This document shows, piece after piece, positions 1-9,022 of a stretch of 64,000 nucleotides of DNA; position 1 is the first letter of the stretch; each line of letters opens with the position of its first letter. The DNA is taken from contig CANLUY010000001.1 of NCBI GenBank assembly GCA_947494435.1, positions 1,788,001-1,852,000 of the forward strand, read 5' to 3'. The position numbers and the translations under genes were made by a program. The notes beneath the pieces are model-generated. The model did not search any database. It was given only the letters and a program-made list of their open reading frames with translations, and had not been told where the DNA came from. Source of the stretch: an uncultured Litoreibacter sp. Lineage in GTDB: Bacteria; Pseudomonadota; Alphaproteobacteria; Rhodobacterales; Rhodobacteraceae.

Positions 1-1095
1 TGCGGCTTCGATCATGTTGTCGAGTTGCAGGTAGGGTTTCAATGCGGCTTCGTCCAAGTCATGTTCGACGGCGCGGCGTTTTTCTGAGTAGTAGCGCCAA
101 TCCCATGGCTCCAACTGCCCGTTGATGCCGTCTTGATGCATCAGGGTTTCCAATTTTGCCGCGTCCAGCTCGGCCTGCGCTTTGGCGGGTTGCCAGACAT
201 TCATCAGCAAATCGCGCACATTCGCGGGGGTCTTGGCCATTTCGGTGACCAGCTTGAAATCCGCAAATGTGTCATAGCCCAAGAGGTTTGCGCGTTCCTT
301 GCGCAATGTCAGTGTTTCAAGCGCAATGTCGCGATTGTCGGTTTCGCCGCCATTCGCCCCGCGTGCGGTCCACGCTTCATAGGCTTTTTCGCGCAGGTCG
401 CGGCGCGGGGAATATTGCAGGAACGGCACGATCAGGGACCGTGACAGCGTGATGACATGGCCGTCTACGCCCTTTTCTTTCGCGGCGGCCTTCGCTGAGG
501 AGATCACGAAATCCGGCAGACCGTCGAGGTCGGCCTCGCTGACTTCCATGAACCAGTCGCGCTCGTCTGCCAGCAGGTTCTGGGTGAACTCCGTGCCAAT
601 TACGGCAAGGCGTTCTTTGATGGATTTCAAGCGGTCATACTCTGCGCCTTCAAGCTGCGCGCCTGCGCGTAGGAAGCTGCGGCGTTGCAGATAGAGGACG
701 CGGTGTTGCTCTTCGCTGAGTCCCAGCGTGTCTTTCTGCTGCCATAGCGTTTCGACACGTTCGAACAACGCACGGTTCATCAGCACTTCCGACCCCCACG
801 CGGCCAATTTGGGAGAGAAGGCGCGTTGTAATTCCTGACGCTTGGGGTTCGAATCGACGCCTGCCAACAAATAGAAAGGGCCCAGTGCTTTTTCCAGACC
901 GTCACCCATCAGCGCGAGCGCGTCGATGGTATTGGCAAAACTTGGTGCGTCAGGGTTGTTTGCGATGGCATCCAACTCAGTGCGCGCAGTGGTTAGGGCT
1001 TCTTCGAAGGCCGGTTCCACGTCGTCATCGGTGAATTGGCCGAACGGGGGCAGTTCATGGGGCGTGGTCCACGGGGCGAGCAGCGGGTTGGTCAT
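1..1095 (-). CDS. M3 family metallopeptidase (oligopeptidase A / Dcp-like), 3' end outside the window
   Basis: The ORF track misses this gene because it has no stop inside the window. Reading the minus strand from an ATG at 1095 gives 365 uninterrupted codons starting MTNPLLAPWTTPHELPPFG, the usual N-terminus of M3 zinc peptidases of the peptidyl-dipeptidase/oligopeptidase A type. These are cytoplasmic enzymes that trim short peptides. The helical N-terminal half is present; the HEXXH zinc site would lie in the missing C-terminal half, so catalysis cannot be confirmed here. A clear AAAGGAG ribosome site precedes the ATG. It follows the amino-acid ABC permease gene on the same strand after 53 bp and may share its transcript. 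Confidence 0.85.
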   Translation of the reverse strand, partial: MTNPLLAPWTTPHELPPFGQFTDDDVEPAFEEALTTARTELDAIANNPDAPSFANTIDALALMGDGLEKALGPFYLLAGVDSNPKRQELQRAFSPKLAAWGSEVLMNRALFERVETLWQQKDTLGLSEEQHRVLYLQRRSFLRAGAQLEGAEYDRLKSIKERLAVIGTEFTQNLLADERDWFMEVSEADLDGLPDFVISSAKAAAKEKGVDGHVITLSRSLIVPFLQYSPRRDLREKAYEAWTARGANGGETDNRDIALETLTLRKERANLLGYDTFADFKLVTEMAKTPANVRDLLMNVWQPAKAQAELDAAKLETLMHQDGINGQLEPWDWRYYSEKRRAVEHDLDEAALKPYLQLDNMIEAA

Positions 1096-1148
1096 GGGCG
1101 GTCTCCTTTGTGTGGAAAGGTAGTGTCGTGGGGGACGGGCGCAACCGC

Positions 1149-1943
1149 TCAGTGCGGTTTGTCGCGCATCTTTTGCTCCAGACGTCTGAGGCCGAGGGAG
1201 AGGGCCACGGTGAGGGTCAGGTAGATCAGTGCTACGATGTTGTAGGTCTCGAAATAGCGGAAGTTTCCGGCGGCGGTGACCTTGCCCAGCTGTGTAATGT
1301 CTGAGACGCCAAGGACGGAGACGAGGGAGCTGTCCTTGACCATCGCGACGAAATCATTGCCCAAGGGAGGCAAGATCGTGCGGATCGCTTGGGGCAGGAC
1401 GATCAGGCGAAACCTTTGCCAGCGGTTGAGCCCTAGGGCTTCTGCCGCCTCGATCTGGCCTTGGTCAACAGCTTGAATGCCTGCGCGAAACACCTCGGCG
1501 ATGAAGGCGGAATAGCCGATGGCAAGCGCGAGTGTGGCGCGCCAGAGCAGGGGGAAGTCGCGGGTTCTGAAGGGCTCTGCGCCTAACGGTTCCAGCGCCC
1601 AGTTGATCGCGTAGATGATGCCGGGGGCAACAACGAAAGCCACATAAAGCAGCAGGACGATGATTGGGATGCCGCGAACGACTTCGATGTAGAAGCGCGC
1701 GATTTGTCTGAGGATCAGGGATTTTGACAGCGACATGACGGCAAGAAGCAGGCCGGTCAGGGAGGCCATCGTGAAGCCTGTGAGCGTGACAAAGACCGTG
1801 ATGCGGATGCCTTTTGAGAGCGTCCCCATCACTTGTGAATAGAGGTCGTTGACGGCCACTTGGTAGAACATCCACACCATCAGCCCGCCGAGGACGACGA
1901 GCCAATAGGGGAAGTCTTTGTCCTGACCCGAAGGGCCGATCAC
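1149..1943 (-). CDS. amino-acid ABC transporter permease (His/Glu/Gln/Arg/opine family)
   Basis: A 264-residue inner-membrane permease of the polar amino-acid (HisM/GlnP) family. Hydrophobic segments occur at about residues 12-30, 48-70, 85-110 and 130-155, and the cytoplasmic EAA loop that docks the ATPase is visible as EAAEALGLNRWQRFRLIVLP near residues 164-183, followed by the typical LGNDFVAMVKDSSLVSVLG stretch. It starts 12 bp after the stop of the binding-protein gene, so the two are surely co-transcribed. No ATP-binding subunit for this importer is encoded in the window; it must be supplied from elsewhere or from a shared ATPase. The amino acid transported cannot be told from sequence alone. 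Confidence 0.9.
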   Translation of the reverse strand: MIGPSGQDKDFPYWLVVLGGLMVWMFYQVAVNDLYSQVMGTLSKGIRITVFVTLTGFTMASLTGLLLAVMSLSKSLILRQIARFYIEVVRGIPIIVLLLYVAFVVAPGIIYAINWALEPLGAEPFRTRDFPLLWRATLALAIGYSAFIAEVFRAGIQAVDQGQIEAAEALGLNRWQRFRLIVLPQAIRTILPPLGNDFVAMVKDSSLVSVLGVSDITQLGKVTAAGNFRYFETYNIVALIYLTLTVALSLGLRRLEQKMRDKPH

Positions 1944-1955
1944 GCGCCGGGTGCC

Positions 1956-2741
1956 TTAGCCGCCAAGCTTGTAGTCAAGGAACCACTTGGTGTTGAGTGC
2001 ATCAAGTGTGCCGTCCTTTTCCATGTCGGCAATGGCGGCGTTGATCGGTGCGACCAGTTCGGAGCCTTTGGGGAAGATGAAGCCGAAATCTTCGGTGCCG
2101 AGCTTTTCGCCCACAATTTTCAGTGCGCCGTCGGAGGAGGAGACGTAGCCGTTGCCGGCAGTCCCGTCGGTCAGAACGAGATCAACGTCGCCTGCGCGCA
2201 GGGCGGCAACGCCCGCGCCGAAGGTTTCGAACTTTATAATGCGCGGGTTGGCCTCATCACCATCGAGCACGTCATAGACTCCGACATAGAACGGCGTGGT
2301 GCCGGGTTGTGCGGCCATCAGAAGGTCTGCATCAGAGGCGAAAGACTTGGCATCAGTGAAGCGGTCTTCGTCGCCGCGCACGAGCATGACCATCTCTGAC
2401 GTCATGTATTTGTCCGAGAAATCGACCTTTTCTTTGCGGTCCTCGCGAATGGTGATGCCGGTCATGCCGACATCGTACTGACCTTCACTGACCGCAGGGA
2501 TCATCGCGTCCCAGCTTGTGTTCTCATAAACCACGGTGATGTTGATGCGTTTGGCGATCTCGGCCATGGCATCATATTCCCAACCAATGGCGTTTCCGGT
2601 GCCAGGTTCCACGAATTGCAGCGGTGGGTAGGCGTTCTCTGTCACGACGACGACTTCTTTGCCGTCAAGATTTGGTAGGTGGCCGTCTGCGAATGCGGCA
2701 GTGGCAAGGAATGAGGCGGTGAGGGCGGTCAGAAATTTCAT
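1956..2741 (-). CDS. amino-acid ABC transporter periplasmic substrate-binding protein
   Basis: A 261-residue family 3 solute-binding protein. It begins with a signal peptide ([18 protein letters not shown], cleavage before DGH), so it is periplasmic. The mature part has the family hallmarks: YPPLQF in the first beta-strand, [13 protein letters not shown], the [18 protein letters not shown] motif whose Arg usually clamps the ligand carboxylate, and a C-terminal DALNTKWF helix. It is the first gene of a short operon with the permease and perhaps the M3 peptidase. The binding-pocket residues suggest an amino acid, but which one is not determinable. The promoter should lie in the short gap shared with the divergent MATE gene. 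Confidence 0.9.
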   Translation of the reverse strand: MKFLTALTASFLATAAFADGHLPNLDGKEVVVVTENAYPPLQFVEPGTGNAIGWEYDAMAEIAKRINITVVYENTSWDAMIPAVSEGQYDVGMTGITIREDRKEKVDFSDKYMTSEMVMLVRGDEDRFTDAKSFASDADLLMAAQPGTTPFYVGVYDVLDGDEANPRIIKFETFGAGVAALRAGDVDLVLTDGTAGNGYVSSSDGALKIVGEKLGTEDFGFIFPKGSELVAPINAAIADMEKDGTLDALNTKWFLDYKLGG

Positions 2742-2893
2742 CAGGCAGGCTCCCTAGATTATTGAGCGCCTGAGTATGAAGACATGGTTGAGGATTGCAA
2801 TACGAGGTCTACCTGTTGCGGATACAAAGTCGCGACATGACCATTCGGTCTGATTGCGGTAACGCGTTCAATACACCAGCGAAAGCCACCCCT

Positions 2894-4270
2894 ATGCGCG
2901 ACGATGACCTGACCGAAGGCCCGATATCAGGCCATTTCCGAACGCTCGCCGTTCCTGCGGCGATGGGGATGTTGTTCACAACGCTTTATAATGTCGTCGA
3001 CGTTTATTTTGCGGGGCAGATCTCAACCGATGCGCAAGCGGGTCTTGCCATTGGGTTTCAGGCCTTTTTCATCATGATGGCGGTTGGATTTGGTACAGGC
3101 TCTGCGATGAGCGCGCTTGTTGGGAATGCGCGGGGCCAGAAAGATGATGACGTGGCGCGGCGCATGGCTTTGCAAGGTGTGTCTTTTGGACTTGTGGCCA
3201 CTGCTATTTTGATGGTTCTCGGTGGACTATTCGGCCCCTCATTGATCGCACTTGTCTCTGAACCCGGTGCATATCGCGACGCAGCGACGGATTATTTTTA
3301 CTGGCTCTTGGCTGCGTTACCCGGCTTCATGCTGGCCTATTCCGCTAATGGCATTCTGCAAGCCCATGGCGACAGCGTCACGTTGCAACGCGCGATGATG
3401 GCAGCGTTTTTCGCCAATATCGGGCTGAACCCGCTGTTTATCTACGGCGTGCCGGGCATTGTTCCCGGTCTGGGATTAAACGGGATCGCTTTGGCCACCA
3501 TCGTGTCGCAAACCGCCGTGATGCTGTTCGTGCTGCGCACTGTTTTGAACCTGCGGGTAGTCAAAGGGGCCTCCCTGTCTGAGTTGAGGCCGGATATGGC
3601 CAGTTACAAAGAAATCCTGTTGCAGATGATCCCGACGGCCTCTGCCATGATGGTGATGTTCGTCTCTGGCTTTGTTGTGCAATACGCGCTGAAGGGATTT
3701 GGTGGCCATGCGATTGCGGCTTACGGGATCGCCTTGCGGATCGAGCAAATCCTGTTGCTTCCCGTGTTGGGCATGACGGGGGCCTTGCTGCCGATTGCCG
3801 CGCAGAATTTCGGCGCAGACAACTATGATCGTGTGCGGCAGGCCGTGTGGTTTTGCTGGAAACTGGGGCTTGTCATGACGATCGGGGCCGCGCCTGTTTT
3901 GTGGTTTGGCGGCGGATATGCGATGTCTCTGTTTACAGAAGATCAATCCGTGATTGATGTGGGCATCAGCTATCTGCGGGTCGATAGCTTTTTGTTTGTT
4001 CTCTATATGATGCTGTTCTCGATCAATTCCTTGCTGCAGGCGTTGAAGCGTCCGATTTGGACCTTGTGGATCTCTGTCTACCGGCAAGGGTTTGGTGTTG
4101 CGTTTTTCATCTGGTTGCTCGTCGGTGTGATCGGCATGGATGTGTGGGGCGTCTGGCTTGGCATAGGGATCGCGGTCAGCACGGGTTGGGTCATTGCGCT
4201 GTTGGTTGCCGCGCGCGTGGCGCGGCAGGAGATTGGCGGTTTGCGTCAGCCGGAAACACGGGCGGCATAA
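2894..4270 (+). CDS. MATE family multidrug/toxic compound efflux transporter
   Basis: A polytopic membrane protein of about 458 residues with roughly twelve hydrophobic segments arranged as two similar halves, as in NorM/DinF-type MATE exporters that use a sodium or proton gradient to expel cationic compounds. Family patterns include PAAMGMLFTTLYNVVDVYFAG near the N-terminus and LPVLGMTGALLPIAAQNFGA in the second half. The ORF extends further upstream (2795), but the first 33 residues are hydrophilic and not family-like; I take the ATG at 2894 (MRDDDLTEGPIS), with 2837 as the alternative. No strong ribosome site decides between them. It is convergent with the BMP gene and shares a hairpin terminator with it. 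Confidence 0.88.
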   Translation: MRDDDLTEGPISGHFRTLAVPAAMGMLFTTLYNVVDVYFAGQISTDAQAGLAIGFQAFFIMMAVGFGTGSAMSALVGNARGQKDDDVARRMALQGVSFGLVATAILMVLGGLFGPSLIALVSEPGAYRDAATDYFYWLLAALPGFMLAYSANGILQAHGDSVTLQRAMMAAFFANIGLNPLFIYGVPGIVPGLGLNGIALATIVSQTAVMLFVLRTVLNLRVVKGASLSELRPDMASYKEILLQMIPTASAMMVMFVSGFVVQYALKGFGGHAIAAYGIALRIEQILLLPVLGMTGALLPIAAQNFGADNYDRVRQAVWFCWKLGLVMTIGAAPVLWFGGGYAMSLFTEDQSVIDVGISYLRVDSFLFVLYMMLFSINSLLQALKRPIWTLWISVYRQGFGVAFFIWLLVGVIGMDVWGVWLGIGIAVSTGWVIALLVAARVARQEIGGLRQPETRAA

Positions 4271-4272
4271 AA

Positions 4273-4298
4273 AAGGCCCGCTTTTCGGGGCGGGCCTT
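4273..4298 (-). terminator. rho-independent terminator between the MATE and BMP genes
   Basis: Stem AAGGCCCGC / GCGGGCCTT with an 8-base loop. On the minus strand the stem runs into TTTTTT, so it ends the BMP (purine importer) operon efficiently; on the plus strand it is followed by GGTTGTTTT and probably serves MATE too. Confidence 0.8.
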
Positions 4299-4321
4299 GG
4301 TTGTTTTATGTGGGTGTCCGC

Positions 4322-5413
4322 TTAGTTCGGGATTTCAGCGGTTAAGCCTTCAACATAGAAGCTCATGCCTGCCAAACCGTCATCACCGAAGTCCGCTGCG
4401 GTCTCACCCTCTTTCAGCCAGACTGAGCCGTCTTGCTTGTTAATCGGGCCGGTGAAGGGCTTGTATGCGCCCGTTTTGATATCCTCTATCATTTGCGTCG
4501 CCTCAGCACGCACATCTTCTGGAATGCGGTCCGACATATCAGCGAAAGCTACCATTCCGGGCTCAATCCCGTCCCACGTGTCTTTGCTTTCCCATGTCCC
4601 ATCTATCACGGCCTGAGTGCGGGCGATATAGTATGGCGCCCAATCGTCGATGATGGATGTCAGCTGTGCGGTGGGCCCTGCAGAAATCATGTCGGACGCT
4701 TGTCCAAAGGCCATTATGCCGGCCTCTTCGGCTTTCAGCATCGGCGCAGTGGTATCTGTATGTTGCATCAAAACGTCGACACCTTGGTCAATCAACGCTT
4801 TTGCGGCATCAGCTTCTTTCGCAGCATCTTCCCAAGTGAAGACCCAAACGATGTTGAATTCCACATCTGGGTTTACTTTCTTCGCGTGAAGATAGGCAGA
4901 GTTGATCCCACGTATAACCTCAGGAATTGGGAAGGATGCGATATAGCCAATCTTGTTGGTTTTGGTCATTTTCCCCGCGATATGCCCGATTACGGCGCGA
5001 CCCTCATAGAATCGTGCCGAATATGTGGACACATTCGGGTGCTCACGCTTGTAGCCTGTTGCGTGCTCAAATTTCACGTCAGGAAATTTTGCGGCAACCG
5101 CGTTGGTTGGGTCCATATAGCCGAAAGATGTTGTGAAAATCAGGTCGGCGCCTTGCAGGGCCATTTGGGTGATCGCACGTTCGGCGTCGGCACCTTCTGG
5201 GACGCGCTCTTGGAAGAAGGTTTCAACCTTGTCTCCAAAGTGCTCTTGAACTTTCTTACGGGCTTCATTGTGCTCATAGTTCCACCCACCATCGCCGATT
5301 GAACCGACATAGATGAAGCCGACTTTGGTTTTTGCGTGACCGTCGGCGAAGGCGCCGCCGGTGGCCAGTGCAAGCGCCGCGGCGCTGGCGGCGAGTAGTG
5401 TTCTGCGTTTCAT
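4322..5413 (-). CDS. BMP family ABC transporter substrate-binding protein (purine/nucleoside type)
   Basis: A 363-residue periplasmic binding protein of the basic membrane protein (BMP/PnrA/Med) family, whose characterised members bind purine nucleosides or related bases. It starts with MKRRTLLAASAAALALATGGAFA, a signal peptide without a lipobox cysteine, so it is a soluble periplasmic protein rather than a lipoprotein. The family patterns VGFIYVGSIGDGGWNYEHNE and ADLIFTTSFGYMDPT are present. It is the last gene of the operon xdhA-xdhB-xdhC-ATPase-permease-permease-BMP and is followed by a terminator. The association with xanthine dehydrogenase supports hypoxanthine, xanthine or a nucleoside as ligand; that is inference from context. 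Confidence 0.9.
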   Translation of the reverse strand: MKRRTLLAASAAALALATGGAFADGHAKTKVGFIYVGSIGDGGWNYEHNEARKKVQEHFGDKVETFFQERVPEGADAERAITQMALQGADLIFTTSFGYMDPTNAVAAKFPDVKFEHATGYKREHPNVSTYSARFYEGRAVIGHIAGKMTKTNKIGYIASFPIPEVIRGINSAYLHAKKVNPDVEFNIVWVFTWEDAAKEADAAKALIDQGVDVLMQHTDTTAPMLKAEEAGIMAFGQASDMISAGPTAQLTSIIDDWAPYYIARTQAVIDGTWESKDTWDGIEPGMVAFADMSDRIPEDVRAEATQMIEDIKTGAYKPFTGPINKQDGSVWLKEGETAADFGDDGLAGMSFYVEGLTAEIPN

Positions 5414-5453
5414 TTGGTTTCTCCCCAGTTGGTAATTAGCAGCAGATTGGCCT

Positions 5454-6386
5454 CTAGGATGAGGCGTGAAAGATACGTCCCAGACAGCCCGGCGCGGACA
5501 GTGCGGCCTTGGCTTTGCCCGAGGACATGATGACGAGCACGGCGATGGTTATCAGATAGGGCGACATAGACAAGTACTCTACCGGGATCGCGACCCCTGC
5601 GGCTTGCAGGTTCAACTGCAAAACGGTCACCCCGCCGAATAAATAGGCACCCAGCAAAACGCGGAACGGACGCCATGCGCCAAAGACGACGATGGCCAGT
5701 GCGATCCAGCCTGCGCCCGCTGTCATGCCTTCGGTCCATTGTGGAACGCGCACGAGGCTTAAGTACGCCCCGCCCAAGCCTGCACAGGCACCCCCGAAAG
5801 CGATGGCCATCAGGCGGACGCGGACGACTTTGTAGCCCAGCGCGTGGGCTGCGTCGTGGTTCTCTCCAACGGCGCGCAAGATCAGGCCTGCGCGGGTGAA
5901 TTTTAGGACCGCCCATGTGCCGATGACGAGGGCAAGGGTCACGTAGACGATGATGTCTTGGTTGAAGAGGATCGGGCCGATGAAGGGGATGTCGGACAAG
6001 AAGGGGATGTCCAGTTTCTCCGTCGCGGGGGGGCGGATGCCGACATAGCTTTGACCCAGCATGGAACTGAGGCCGAGCCCGAAGAGGGTCAGAGCGAGGC
6101 CAGTGGCGACTTGGTTTGACAGCAGGACTTGTGTGAGGAAGCCAAAGATCAGCGACAGAAGGGCCCCACCGGTTGCTGCGGCGATGAAGCCAAGCGTGGG
6201 CGAGCCGCTTTCGACGGCGATGGCAAAGCCGCAGATTGCACCGACGATCATCATGCCTTCGACACCGAGGTTCAGGACGCCGGATTTCTCGACGATCAGC
6301 TCGCCGGTTGCCGCCAGAATGATCGGCGTTGCGGCCACCATGAGCGAGGCTAGAAGGAGAGTGGGGGAGATGGCTGATAGGTCCAT
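5454..6386 (-). CDS. ABC transporter permease, nucleoside/purine importer (YufQ/NupQ-like)
   Basis: A 310-residue membrane protein of the branched-chain/BMP-associated permease family (BPD_transp_2). The diagnostic segment is ATGELIVEKSGVLNLGVEGMM at about residues 25-45, typical of the second permease of nucleoside ABC importers. Eight or more hydrophobic segments follow. Its ATG overlaps the stop of the preceding permease gene by one base (TAATG), implying translational coupling, and 40 bp separate it from the BMP binding-protein gene. The last residues (CLGRIFHASS) are hydrophilic and cytoplasmic. Confidence 0.9.
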   Translation of the reverse strand: MDLSAISPTLLLASLMVAATPIILAATGELIVEKSGVLNLGVEGMMIVGAICGFAIAVESGSPTLGFIAAATGGALLSLIFGFLTQVLLSNQVATGLALTLFGLGLSSMLGQSYVGIRPPATEKLDIPFLSDIPFIGPILFNQDIIVYVTLALVIGTWAVLKFTRAGLILRAVGENHDAAHALGYKVVRVRLMAIAFGGACAGLGGAYLSLVRVPQWTEGMTAGAGWIALAIVVFGAWRPFRVLLGAYLFGGVTVLQLNLQAAGVAIPVEYLSMSPYLITIAVLVIMSSGKAKAALSAPGCLGRIFHASS

Positions 6387-7468
6387 TACGCGACCTCCCT
6401 CTTGCCGAAGCGGATGCGGAAATTGGTCAGGACGTCGACTGCGAGCAGGAAGAACAAGAGCATCCCTTGGAAGGCTTGGATTGCTGCGGCGGGCAAGCCG
6501 AGGGAGGATTGCGCAGCTTCGCCACCGATATAGGTGAGGGCGAGGAGCAGACCGGCGAGCAGGATGCCAATGGGATGGAGGCGGCCGAGGAAGGCCACGA
6601 TGATTGCGGTGAACCCGTAGCCCACGTTGAAATCAATACTGATCTGGCCTGCGGGGCCGGAAACTTCGAACAGGCCCGCGAGGCCCGCCAATGCGCCGGA
6701 GATGCCGAGGCAGAACAGGATCAACCGACTTGGATTGACGCCGCCGAAGCGGGCTGCGCGCGGGGCTTGGCCGGCGAGTTTGATTTGAAAGCCCATAAGA
6801 TGACGCGCAAGCAGGACATAGGCGAAGATCACGGCGATGAAGGCGGCGACCACGCCCCAATGCATGCCTGTACCAGTGATGATTTCTTCGTTGTAAGCAG
6901 CGGGGTAGGAGCGGAAGTTGCGACTGCCGGGAAAGCCCGCGCCGTCGGGGTTTTTCAATGCGCCCAAGGCCATGGAGGCCAAGATGAACTCCGCCACATA
7001 GACCAGAAGCAAGGAGACGAGAATTTCGTTGGTGTTGAACTTCACGCGTAAAATGCCCGGTATCATAGCCCAAAGAAAGCCGCCGAGCGCGCCTGCAAGG
7101 ATCATCAGAGGGAAGACGATAAAGCTGTCCCACGGGTAGAATGCCAAGCCGACGGCCGCGCCGCAGATAGCACCGATAATATACTGACCTTCTGCACCAA
7201 TGTTCCAAATACCCGCGCGAAACCCCAGTGATAGGCCGATGGCAATCAGAATCAGCGGGCCTGCTTTGATCAAAAGCTGGCCGCGATAGTAGAAGGCGAA
7301 TTCCCCGAAGATCGGATCCCAGAAAATCGTGCGGATCGATTCCACAGGATCCTTGCCCAAAGCTGCAAACATCAAGCCGCCTGCAATCATAGTGGCGATC
7401 ACAGCAAGGATCGGAGTGGCCCAAGACCAGAGTTTCGACGGTTCAGGCCGTTTTTCGAGCGCAATCAT
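6386..7468 (-). CDS. ABC transporter permease, nucleoside/purine importer (YufP/NupP-like)
   Basis: A permease of about 360 residues, the larger partner of the YufPQ-type pair. After a short hydrophilic N-terminus (MIALEKRPEPSKLW) come many membrane segments and the conserved stretch GLSLGFRAGIWNIGAEGQYIIG at about residues 80-102. The ORF could also start at an ATG at 7507 that abuts the ATPase stop codon; I prefer 7468 because it has a purine-rich AAGGCGGGG element eight bases upstream and gives the usual family start. It lies between the ATPase and the second permease genes of the purine operon. Confidence 0.88.
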   Translation of the reverse strand: MIALEKRPEPSKLWSWATPILAVIATMIAGGLMFAALGKDPVESIRTIFWDPIFGEFAFYYRGQLLIKAGPLILIAIGLSLGFRAGIWNIGAEGQYIIGAICGAAVGLAFYPWDSFIVFPLMILAGALGGFLWAMIPGILRVKFNTNEILVSLLLVYVAEFILASMALGALKNPDGAGFPGSRNFRSYPAAYNEEIITGTGMHWGVVAAFIAVIFAYVLLARHLMGFQIKLAGQAPRAARFGGVNPSRLILFCLGISGALAGLAGLFEVSGPAGQISIDFNVGYGFTAIIVAFLGRLHPIGILLAGLLLALTYIGGEAAQSSLGLPAAAIQAFQGMLLFFLLAVDVLTNFRIRFGKREVA

Positions 7469-7507
7469 CGCCGTGCCCCGCCTTTGAGGGTTTTCAAAAC
7501 CGAACAT

Positions 7508-9022
7508 TTACTCATGCATAGGCTCCAGATCATGAGCGCCGCCCATCATTAATCCGATTTGATCAACGGTAAGGCCCGCTGCGGGGACTGGCGGGCTCAA
7601 GCGGCCTTCGTTAAGGGCGGCAAACCTGTCGGAAATCTCCATCAATTCGTCTAGATCTTGACTGATGACGATGATCGCAGCGCCCTCTGCAGCCAAGTCC
7701 AGCAAGGCTTGACGGATCGCAGCGGCGGCGGCTGCATCAACCCCCCAAGTGGGTTGATTGACGACCATAACTTCTGGTTTTTGAAGGATTTCCCGACCGA
7801 TAACATATTTCTGTAAGTTGCCGCCTGACAGCGCACGGGCGACTGTATGCGTGCCGGGCGTGCGGACGTCGAAGCCGTCGATGACCTCCTGTGCGAAGTC
7901 ACGCGCGGCCCCCCAATTCACAAAACCGTTTTGTGCCAGAGACTTGCGCACCGTTCCTGTCAAAACTGCGTTCTCTGTCAGGCTCATATCCGGTGCGGCG
8001 GCGTGGCCAAGACGTTCTTCGGGGGCAGCCAGAAGGCCGATCTGCCGCCGCGCGTTTGGGCCAAGATTGCCCACGTCTTTGCCTGCAAACATCATCTGCC
8101 CGGCAGGGGACTTGAGTTCCCCCGACAGCGCGCCTGTCAGCTCATCCTGACCGTTACCGGCGACACCACCAATGCCCAGCACTTCGCCGCGATGCACATT
8201 AAAGGAGATGTCTTTCAGCGACGTCCCAAAAGCAGAGGGGGACGGGATCGACAGGCTACGCAGCTCTAATGCGACATCGGTTTGCGCATGCGGTTTGCGT
8301 TCCGGCACATGCAGAACCTCGCCCACCATCATCTCCGCCATGGCGCGGGCTGTTTCTATGCGCGGGTTGCAGGTGCCGACATTTTTGCCGAGGCGCAGGA
8401 TCGTGGCCGTGTCGCAAAGCCGCCTGATCTCTTCCAGTTTATGGGAAATATAGAGGATCGACGTGCCTTCAGAGCGCAATTTTTCCAGGGTCTTGAAGAG
8501 GATATCGACCTCTTGCGGGGTTAGAACGGAGGTCGGCTCGTCCATAATCAGAAGTTTTGGATTTTGCAGGAGGCAGCGAATGATTTCGACGCGTTGTCTC
8601 TCACCTGCGGATAGATCGCCGATTAAACGGGATGGGTCCAAAGGCAGCCCGTAGGCGTTTGACACTTCAGTAATTTTTTGGGCCAGATCGCGCATTTTGG
8701 GTGGGTTTTCCATGCCCAGTGCGATGTTCTCAGCAACATCCAACGCGTCAAACAGGGAGAAATGCTGGAACACCATCGCGACACCTGCCGCGCGTGCTGC
8801 ACGTGGTTCCGCGGGGGCAAAGGCTGCGCCGCTAAATTCCATTGTGCCGCTATCGGGCTTCACCAGCCCGTAGATCATTTTGACCAGTGTGGACTTGCCC
8901 GCGCCGTTTTCACCGAGCAATGCGTGAACCTCGCCGGATTTGATGACCATGGAGACATCATCATTGGCGACGACACCGGGATAGGCTTTCGTCAGACCCT
9001 TGAGGTTCAGCAAAACGCTCAT
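7508..9022 (-). CDS. ABC transporter ATP-binding protein, two-domain sugar/nucleoside type
   Basis: A 504-residue ATPase with two tandem nucleotide-binding domains, as in RbsA/YufO-type importers. The first domain has Walker A GENGAGKST (about residue 37), signature LSAGERQRVEI (about 142) and Walker B LLIMDEPTS. The second domain is degenerate, with GVAGNGQDE in place of a Walker A, but keeps the LSGGNLQK signature; that asymmetry is normal for the family. Its ATG overlaps the xdhC stop by four bases (ATGA), which ties expression of the importer directly to the xanthine dehydrogenase genes. Confidence 0.93.
   Translation of the reverse strand: MSVLLNLKGLTKAYPGVVANDDVSMVIKSGEVHALLGENGAGKSTLVKMIYGLVKPDSGTMEFSGAAFAPAEPRAARAAGVAMVFQHFSLFDALDVAENIALGMENPPKMRDLAQKITEVSNAYGLPLDPSRLIGDLSAGERQRVEIIRCLLQNPKLLIMDEPTSVLTPQEVDILFKTLEKLRSEGTSILYISHKLEEIRRLCDTATILRLGKNVGTCNPRIETARAMAEMMVGEVLHVPERKPHAQTDVALELRSLSIPSPSAFGTSLKDISFNVHRGEVLGIGGVAGNGQDELTGALSGELKSPAGQMMFAGKDVGNLGPNARRQIGLLAAPEERLGHAAAPDMSLTENAVLTGTVRKSLAQNGFVNWGAARDFAQEVIDGFDVRTPGTHTVARALSGGNLQKYVIGREILQKPEVMVVNQPTWGVDAAAAAAIRQALLDLAAEGAAIIVISQDLDELMEISDRFAALNEGRLSPPVPAAGLTVDQIGLMMGGAHDLEPMHE

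Noticed and set aside
4433-5302. 289-codon plus-strand ORF opposite the BMP gene
   Set aside because: The BMP gene has signal peptide and family motifs; the antisense product has none.
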